Source: DASQMT01 sp963827335 (GTDB lineage: Bacteria > Actinomycetota > Thermoleophilia > Solirubrobacterales > Solirubrobacteraceae). Taken from it: DNA of 64,000 bases. A model generated the notes under the pieces. It saw nothing but the letters and a program-made list of their open reading frames with translations. It was not told the DNA's origin and did not search any database. The stretch spans positions 372,001 through 436,000 of the forward strand of contig CAWHAP010000018.1 in the NCBI GenBank assembly GCA_963827335.1, written 5' to 3'. The number at the start of each line of letters is the position of its first letter. The first letter of the stretch is position 1. Position numbers and translations under genes: made by a program. Below, one piece after another: positions 59,015 to 64,000 of the stretch.

Positions 59015-60004
59015 ATGACCCGCGTCCGCGTGTTCGTGCTGGTCGCCCTCGCCTGCCTCGTGGCGAGCGGCGCGGCGATCGCGTCCGCCGTGATCGGCGC
59101 CAGGCCCGCCAAGACCTCCGACGGCGTGCGCGGCGCGCTCGCCGCGGCACGCGCCGAGGACCGTCCCGCGGTCGTGTTCCGCAGCCTCGCGAAGTCCACG
59201 CGCGACCAGATCGGCATCGCCCCGGCCGACGCGGCCGACGGCGTCGCCCAGCTCTCCGCGCTGCGCTGCGAGCGCGTCCACTTCGACGCCGGCGCCGGCC
59301 TCTGCGTGGCACGCGGCGGCGGGTTCGCGGCCGGCTACCGCGCCCGCATCTTCGGCCCCGACCTGCGGGTCCGCCACGACGTCGACATCGCCGGCGTCCC
59401 GAGCCGGGCGCGCGTGTCGCGCGACGGCCGCTGGGGTGCCGTGACGATGTTCGTCACCGGCCACGCCTACGCCGACGCCGGCAGCTTCTCGACCCAGACC
59501 ACGCTGATCGACCTCCGCAGCGGCACGGCGGCCGGCGAGCTCGAGTCGTTCACCACCTCCCGCCGCGGCCGCGTGGTCACGGCCGAGGACGTCAACTACT
59601 GGGGGGTCACGTTCGCCGCCGACGGCGACACGTTCTACGCGACGATGGCGACCGGGGGGAGGACCTACCTGGTGCGCGGCTCGATCCACGACCGCACCCT
59701 GCGCACGCTGCACGAGAACGTCGAGTGCCCCTCGCTCTCGCCCGACGGCACCCGGATCGCCTACAAGAAGCGCATCGACGGCGGCGCGGAGGAGCCCTGG
59801 CGGCTCACCGTGCTCGACCTCGCGACGATGCGCGAGACGCCGCTGGGCGAGACCGCCGGCTTCGACGACCAGGCCGAGTGGCTCGACGACGAGCACGTCC
59901 TCTACGGCCTCGACGGCGAGATCCGCGTGGTCGCCGCCGACGGCTCCGGCGCCCCCCGGCGCTACCGCGCGGGCGCGGACTCGCCCGCGGTCGTCCGCTG
60001 GTGA
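59015..60004 (+). CDS. Secreted TolB-like beta-propeller protein
   Basis: The protein has 329 residues. A signal peptide (VFVLVALACLVASGAAIASA) is followed by a domain with repeated strand motifs including SLSPDGTRIAYKKR, a classic PD40/TolB blade, and earlier RVSRDGRWGAVTMF. Paired cysteines (LRCERV, LCVARG, ECPSLS) fit export. Propellers of this kind act as binding scaffolds. The gene shares a leader motif with the downstream epimerase gene, but no enzymatic function is evident. Confidence 0.75.
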   Translation: MTRVRVFVLVALACLVASGAAIASAVIGARPAKTSDGVRGALAAARAEDRPAVVFRSLAKSTRDQIGIAPADAADGVAQLSALRCERVHFDAGAGLCVARGGGFAAGYRARIFGPDLRVRHDVDIAGVPSRARVSRDGRWGAVTMFVTGHAYADAGSFSTQTTLIDLRSGTAAGELESFTTSRRGRVVTAEDVNYWGVTFAADGDTFYATMATGGRTYLVRGSIHDRTLRTLHENVECPSLSPDGTRIAYKKRIDGGAEEPWRLTVLDLATMRETPLGETAGFDDQAEWLDDEHVLYGLDGEIRVVAADGSGAPRRYRAGADSPAVVRW

Positions 60005-60029
60005 GATCGCCGCGGAAGCGCGCCGGGTT

Positions 60030-60044
60030 CCGGCCCGTTGATCG
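60030..60044 (+). repeat. 15-base leader motif, copy 2 (CCGGCCCGTTGATCG)
   Basis: Identical to 58996-59010; ends three bases before the ATG at 60048. No ribosome site is visible in either leader. Confidence 0.7.
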
Positions 60045-60047
60045 CCC

Positions 60048-61037
60048 ATGAGTACTTCTTTGCGTGGCTCCCGTGTCCTGATCACGGGCGGCGCCGGCGC
60101 GATCGGATCGAACCTGTGTGATCTCGTGGTCAAGGCCGGCGCCCGCGACATCGTGGTCCTGGACAACTTCGTCCGGGGGCGGCGCGACAACCTCGCGTGG
60201 GCCGAGGCCAACGGCCCCGTGCAGGTGATCGACGGAGACATCTGCGATCGCGCGCTCGTCGACGAGCTGACCCAGGGCATCGACATCGTCTTCCACCAGG
60301 CCGCCATCCGCATCACGCAGTGCGCGGAGGAGCCCCGGCTGGCCAAGGACGTGATGATCGACGGCACCTACAACGTGCTCGAGTCCGCCGTGCGCCACAA
60401 CGTCCCCAAGGTCGTCGCCGCGTCGTCGGCCTCGGTCTACGGGCTGGCCGAGACGTTCCCGACCACGGAGGCGCACCACCCCTATGCCAACGACACGCTG
60501 TACGGCGCGGCGAAGGTGTTCAACGAGGGGCTGCTCCGCAGCTTCCACGCCATGTACGGCCTCGACTACGTGGCGCTTCGCTACTTCAACGTCTACGGGC
60601 CGCGGATGGACATCCACGGCGTCTACACGGAGGTCCTGGTCCGCTGGATGGAGCGGATCACGCAGGGCACGCCGCCGCTGATCCTCGGCGACGGGTCCCA
60701 GACGATGGACTTCGTCTACATCCCCGAGGTGGCCCGGGCCAACATCCTCGCCGCCGAGGCGGGCGTGACCGATCAGGTCTACAACATCGCCTGCGGCGTC
60801 GAGACGAGCCTGCTCGAGCTGGCCCAGCTGCTGCTCAAGGTGATGGGCGCCGAGGGCCTCGAGATCGAGTTCGGCCCCGAGCGCGCCGTCAACCGCGTGC
60901 CGCGCCGCCTGGCCGACACGACGGCCGCCGCGCGCGACCTGGGCTTCACGGCCGAGGTCGACATCGAGGCCGGCCTGCGCGGCCTGGTCGAGTGGTGGCG
61001 CGCCGAGCGCGCCCCCAGCCTGGCGGGTGCCAAGTGA
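60048..61037 (+). CDS. NAD-dependent epimerase/dehydratase (extended SDR)
   Basis: A 329-residue extended SDR enzyme. NAD-binding ITGGAGAIGSNL at residues 12-23, VVLDNFVRG, the catalytic YGAAK (Y-x3-K) after the SSASVYG serine, and RYFNVYGPRMD. The family works on nucleotide sugars (UDP-glucose 4-epimerase, dTDP-sugar dehydratase and the like). It is the first gene of the glycan operon; the GTGA overlap with the aminotransferase suggests the two act in sequence on one sugar (keto-sugar then amino-sugar). Confidence 0.93.
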   Translation: MSTSLRGSRVLITGGAGAIGSNLCDLVVKAGARDIVVLDNFVRGRRDNLAWAEANGPVQVIDGDICDRALVDELTQGIDIVFHQAAIRITQCAEEPRLAKDVMIDGTYNVLESAVRHNVPKVVAASSASVYGLAETFPTTEAHHPYANDTLYGAAKVFNEGLLRSFHAMYGLDYVALRYFNVYGPRMDIHGVYTEVLVRWMERITQGTPPLILGDGSQTMDFVYIPEVARANILAAEAGVTDQVYNIACGVETSLLELAQLLLKVMGAEGLEIEFGPERAVNRVPRRLADTTAAARDLGFTAEVDIEAGLRGLVEWWRAERAPSLAGAK

Positions 61038-62209
61038 ACATCCCGATCTCCAAGCCGTACCTGACCGGGGACGAGGGCGCCGCCGTCGCGGCGGTCGTCG
61101 CCTCCGGCTGGGTCTCGCAGGGCCCGCGCGTGCGCGAGTTCGAGCAGGCCTTCGCCGAGCGCGTCGGCGCCGCCGACGCAGTCGCCGTGACGAGCTGCAC
61201 GACCGCGCTGCACCTCGCGCTGTACGCCTCGGGTGTCGGCCCCGGCGACGAGGTCATCGTGCCCTCGCTCTCGTTCATCGCCACGGCCAACGCGGTCTGG
61301 CAGTGCGGCGCGACGCCGGTCTTCGCCGACGTCGACCCGCGCACGTACAACCTCGACCCGGCGGCCGCCGAGCGCGCGATCACCCCGCGCACGAAGGCGA
61401 TCATGCCGGTCCACCAGGTCGGCCTGCCCGCCGACATGGACGCGTTCCTCGAGCTCGGCCGGCGCCACGGCCTGGTCGTCGTCGAGGACGCGGCCTGCGC
61501 GATCGGCGCGACCTACAAGGGGCAGCCGATCGGCTCGCTCGGCCCGCTGGCGTGCTTCTCGCTGCACCCGCGCAAGGTGATCACCACCGGCGAGGGCGGC
61601 ATCATCGCCGTCCAGGACCCGGAGATGGCCGCCCAGCTGCGCTTGCTGCGCCAGCACGCGATGGACGTCTCGGACCTCGCGCGCCACAGCGCGAAGGACG
61701 TGGTCATCGAGCGCTATCCGGCGCGCGGCTGGAACTACCGCATGACCGACATGCAGGCCGCCCTCGGGCTCTGCCAGATGGAGGTGCTCGACGAGATCCT
61801 CGAGCACCGCCGCCGGCTCGCGGACCGGTACACGGCGGCGCTGGAACAGCTGCCGGCGCTGCACGCCCCGTACGACCCGGAGGACTCCGAGCGCACGTGG
61901 CAGTCCTACAGCGTCCGCGTCGACCCGGCCTCCCCCGTGGAGCGCACGGAGCTGATGCGGCTGCTGCTGGCCGACGGCATCGCGACCCGGCGCGGCGTGA
62001 TGGCGATCCATCACGAGGACGCCTACGCCGAGCTGGGGCCGTTCGACCTCCCGCACACGGACGAGGCGGCCGCCGACGTGCTGATGCTGCCGCTCTACGC
62101 GGGGCTGACGGACGCCGAGCAGGACTTCGTGATCGAGCGGCTCTTCGCGCACGCGGCCGACGGAGCGGTCGCGTTCACCACCGCGGGCGACGGAATCGCC
62201 CTGAGCTGA
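61034..62209 (+). CDS. DegT/DnrJ/EryC1 family sugar aminotransferase
   Basis: The protein has 391 residues, GTG start overlapping the upstream stop (GTGA). PLP-dependent: ISKPYLTGDEGAAV at the start, SCTTALHLALYASGVGPGDE, VVEDAACAIGATY, and the PLP lysine in SLHPRKVITTGEGG. Such enzymes transaminate 3- or 4-keto nucleotide sugars. The epimerase upstream and the sugar transferase downstream fit an amino-sugar for a surface glycan. Confidence 0.94.
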   Translation: MNIPISKPYLTGDEGAAVAAVVASGWVSQGPRVREFEQAFAERVGAADAVAVTSCTTALHLALYASGVGPGDEVIVPSLSFIATANAVWQCGATPVFADVDPRTYNLDPAAAERAITPRTKAIMPVHQVGLPADMDAFLELGRRHGLVVVEDAACAIGATYKGQPIGSLGPLACFSLHPRKVITTGEGGIIAVQDPEMAAQLRLLRQHAMDVSDLARHSAKDVVIERYPARGWNYRMTDMQAALGLCQMEVLDEILEHRRRLADRYTAALEQLPALHAPYDPEDSERTWQSYSVRVDPASPVERTELMRLLLADGIATRRGVMAIHHEDAYAELGPFDLPHTDEAAADVLMLPLYAGLTDAEQDFVIERLFAHAADGAVAFTTAGDGIALS

Positions 62210-62223
62210 TGGAGGAGGCGAGC

Positions 62224-62889
62224 GTGAGCACGATGGACGGCGGCAACCTCGGCACGGTCCTGGTCGGCCGGCGCGAGCGGACGGCGACCGACGTCGCCTG
62301 CCGCACGCTGGACCTGATCGCCGTCGTCGTGCTGGTCGTCCTGCTCGCGCCGCTGCTCCTCGTGCTCGCCGTGCTCGTGCGCCTGGACACGCCCGGACCC
62401 GTGCTGTTCCGCCAGCAGCGCGTGGGCCGGGACCGCAAGCTGTTCTGGGTCGCCAAGTTCCGCACGATGCACCATGGCGCGAGCGACGACGTGCACCGCG
62501 GCCACGTCCTCGCGCTGATCGAGTCGGGCACGAAGGCGGGCAAGCTCGCGGCCGACTCGCGCGTGACCCGCATCGGCGGGTTCCTGCGCCGCACCAGCCT
62601 CGACGAGCTGCCGCAGCTCTGGAACGTGCTGCGCGGGGAGATGTCGCTCGTCGGCCCGCGCCCGCCGATCCCGTACGAGGTCGACGCGTACCCGCCGCAC
62701 TGGCTCGGCCGCTTCGCGGTCAAGCCCGGCGTGACGGGGCTGTGGCAGGTCAGCGGCCGCTCCGAGGTGAGCCTCGAGGAGATGATCGAGCTCGACGTCG
62801 AGTACGTGCGCCGCCGGTCCGTGATGTTCAACCTCTGGATCCTCCTGCGGACGATCCCGGCCGTGCTGTCCATGAGAGGAGCGGGATGA
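62224..62889 (+). CDS. Bacterial sugar-phosphate transferase (initiating glycosyltransferase)
   Basis: 221 residues from a GTG at 62224, chosen because GGAGGAGG lies seven bases upstream; an ATG at 62209 overlapping the previous stop would add five residues. One span (LDLIAVVVLVVLLAPLLLVLA), then the conserved cytoplasmic domain: DTPGPVLFRQQRVGRD, FRTMHHGA, FLRRTSLDELPQLWNVL, MSLVGPRPP and GLWQVSGRS. It transfers a sugar phosphate to undecaprenyl phosphate, the first step of a surface polysaccharide or glycan. It should follow the amino-sugar made by the two upstream enzymes. Confidence 0.93.
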   Translation: MSTMDGGNLGTVLVGRRERTATDVACRTLDLIAVVVLVVLLAPLLLVLAVLVRLDTPGPVLFRQQRVGRDRKLFWVAKFRTMHHGASDDVHRGHVLALIESGTKAGKLAADSRVTRIGGFLRRTSLDELPQLWNVLRGEMSLVGPRPPIPYEVDAYPPHWLGRFAVKPGVTGLWQVSGRSEVSLEEMIELDVEYVRRRSVMFNLWILLRTIPAVLSMRGAG

Positions 62890-64000
62890 CCGTGCGCCGG
62901 ATCCTGTCCATCGCGCCGGCGCTCCTGCCGGCGTTCGTGCTTGTCGGGCTGGCGCTCCCGGGCGCCGCGTCCGCGCAGGGCAACCCGTGCGCCGCCCCCG
63001 TGACCAACGAGGTCGCGTGCGAGAACACCAAGGCCGGCAACCCCGAGTCCGAGTGGGGGCTGTCCAACACCACCGGCGACGAGTCGCTCCAGGGCTTCGC
63101 CACGAGCATGAGCGTCAACCGCGGCTCGGCGATCTCGTTCAAGATCGACACGACCGCACCGGGCTACACGATCGACATCTACCGGATCGGCTACTACAAC
63201 GGCGACGGCGCCCGCCGCGTCGTCACCGGCCTCGCCCACAGCGCGCCGCAGAACCAGCCCAACTGCCAGACGACGGCCGCCACCGGGCTGATCGACTGCG
63301 GCAACTGGGCGGTCTCGGCGACCTGGAACGTCCCCACGACGATGGTCTCGGGCCTGTACGTCGCGAACCTGACGCGGACGGACGACGGCGGCAGCAGCCA
63401 CATCACGTTCGTCGTCCGCAACGACACGAGCAGCTCCGACGTGACGGTGCAGACGTCCGACACGACGTGGCAGGCCTACAACACCTACGGCGGCAACAGC
63501 CTCTACCAGTGCCAGGTCGCCTGCCCGAACGTCAACCCGGACGGCTACTTCGCGGCGCTCGCCGTCTCCTACAACCGGCCCTTCCAGACGGCCAGCGTGC
63601 CGTCGTGGTGGACGTCGGCGGAGTACCCGATGATCCGCTTCCTCGAGGCGAACGGGTACAACCTCAACTACGTCTCGGGCGTCGACGTGCACGCGCGCGG
63701 CAACCTGCTCCAGGGCAAGAAGGCCTTCATCGCCACCGGGCACGACGAGTACTGGTCCGCGAGCCAGCGCAACAGCGTCAAGGCGGCGCGCGACAGCGGC
63801 ACCAGCCTGGCCTTCTTCACCGGCAACGACATCTTCTGGAAGACGCGCTGGGCGGACAGCGCGCTCGGGACGACCGACCGCGCCAGCCGCACGATGATCT
63901 CCTACAAGGACACCCACTTCCAGGGCCGCGCCGACCCGGTCGAGTGGACCGGCACCTGGCGCGACCCGCGCTTCGCCGCGCTGCCCGAGATGGAGCCGGA
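62886..64000 (+). CDS. Secreted N,N-dimethylformamidase-like protein, 3' end cut by window edge
   Basis: The frame is open from an ATG at 62886 (overlapping the transferase stop) to the window end; 371 residues are visible. Signal peptide (LLPAFVLVGLALPGAASA), then a mostly beta N-terminal region with DIYRIGYYNGDGARRV, AYNTYGGNSLY, YNRPF, VDVHARGNLL and GHDEYWSASQR. These are blocks of the N,N-dimethylformamidase large-subunit C-terminal family, widely seen as secreted proteins in Thermoleophilia and not necessarily formamidases. Coupling to the sugar transferase suggests export to the same surface. Confidence 0.85.
   Translation, partial: MTVRRILSIAPALLPAFVLVGLALPGAASAQGNPCAAPVTNEVACENTKAGNPESEWGLSNTTGDESLQGFATSMSVNRGSAISFKIDTTAPGYTIDIYRIGYYNGDGARRVVTGLAHSAPQNQPNCQTTAATGLIDCGNWAVSATWNVPTTMVSGLYVANLTRTDDGGSSHITFVVRNDTSSSDVTVQTSDTTWQAYNTYGGNSLYQCQVACPNVNPDGYFAALAVSYNRPFQTASVPSWWTSAEYPMIRFLEANGYNLNYVSGVDVHARGNLLQGKKAFIATGHDEYWSASQRNSVKAARDSGTSLAFFTGNDIFWKTRWADSALGTTDRASRTMISYKDTHFQGRADPVEWTGTWRDPRFAALPEMEP

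Overview
The window is very G+C-rich (roughly three quarters by eye), with GTG and TTG starts, strong third-position G/C bias and gene families typical of deep-branching Actinobacteria. The best guess is a Thermoleophilia / Solirubrobacterales bacterium (Conexibacter- or Solirubrobacter-like). This rests on secreted proteins with proline/threonine linkers and an Ig-like 'WxRC' domain, tandem ferritin-like secreted proteins, an N,N-dimethylformamidase-like secreted protein, GuaB3, and a CysO/CysM/Mec cysteine route. No rRNA, tRNA, CRISPR array, insertion sequence or phage gene was seen. Coding density is very high and no gene-free stretch exceeds 300 bases.

Layout. 0-6.7 kb: end of a metallophosphoesterase gene, a thioredoxin-fold protein, a secreted protein, a polytopic membrane protein, and a histidine kinase - response regulator - Sco1 operon. 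6.8-8.3 kb: a rhodanese-ThiF (MoeZ-like) protein and a CysO-like sulfur carrier. Their partners CysM and the JAMM protease Mec lie at 31.9-33.5 kb, so a thiocarboxylate cysteine pathway is split over two loci. 8.4-13.8 kb: ROK repressor, sugar-binding lipoprotein, ABC ATPase, permease and oxidoreductase. With a second ROK repressor, xylA and xylB at 23.1-27.0 kb this makes a two-part xylose uptake and catabolism system.

13.8-22.6 kb: a MoxR-type module (membrane protein, DUF4129, DUF4350, MoxR, DUF58, SpoIIM-like, two RDD proteins) and a secreted metzincin protease. This locus has odd sequence architecture: a 51-bp in-frame repeat inside a signal sequence, and chains of tiny reading frames whose stop codons overlap the next start (GTGA). 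27.0-31.8 kb: two tandem copies of a three-gene cassette of secreted or membrane proteins of unknown function. 33.5-43.1 kb: zinc-ribbon proteins, an MFS transporter, hypotheticals, NadB, a histone-deacetylase-fold protein and a glycosyltransferase operon. 43.3-54.0 kb: housekeeping genes (rph, rdgB, CDF transporter, HU, pyrF, LysM, D,D-carboxypeptidase, PfkB kinase, guaB3, guaA). 54.0-58.6 kb: a very long repeat-rich membrane protein, an L,D-transpeptidase and two ferritin-like proteins. 58.8-64 kb: a surface-glycan type operon (SDR epimerase, DegT-type aminotransferase, sugar-phosphate transferase) running into a truncated secreted protein.

Three genes (at about 14.70, 49.19 and 54.85 kb) each carry what looks like a single-base indel. 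Correcting one base restores a full-length protein in every case, so base-call or assembly errors should be checked before calling pseudogenes. Many genes have a TANNNT box 6-8 bases before the start codon and no ribosome binding site, which suggests widespread leaderless transcripts.
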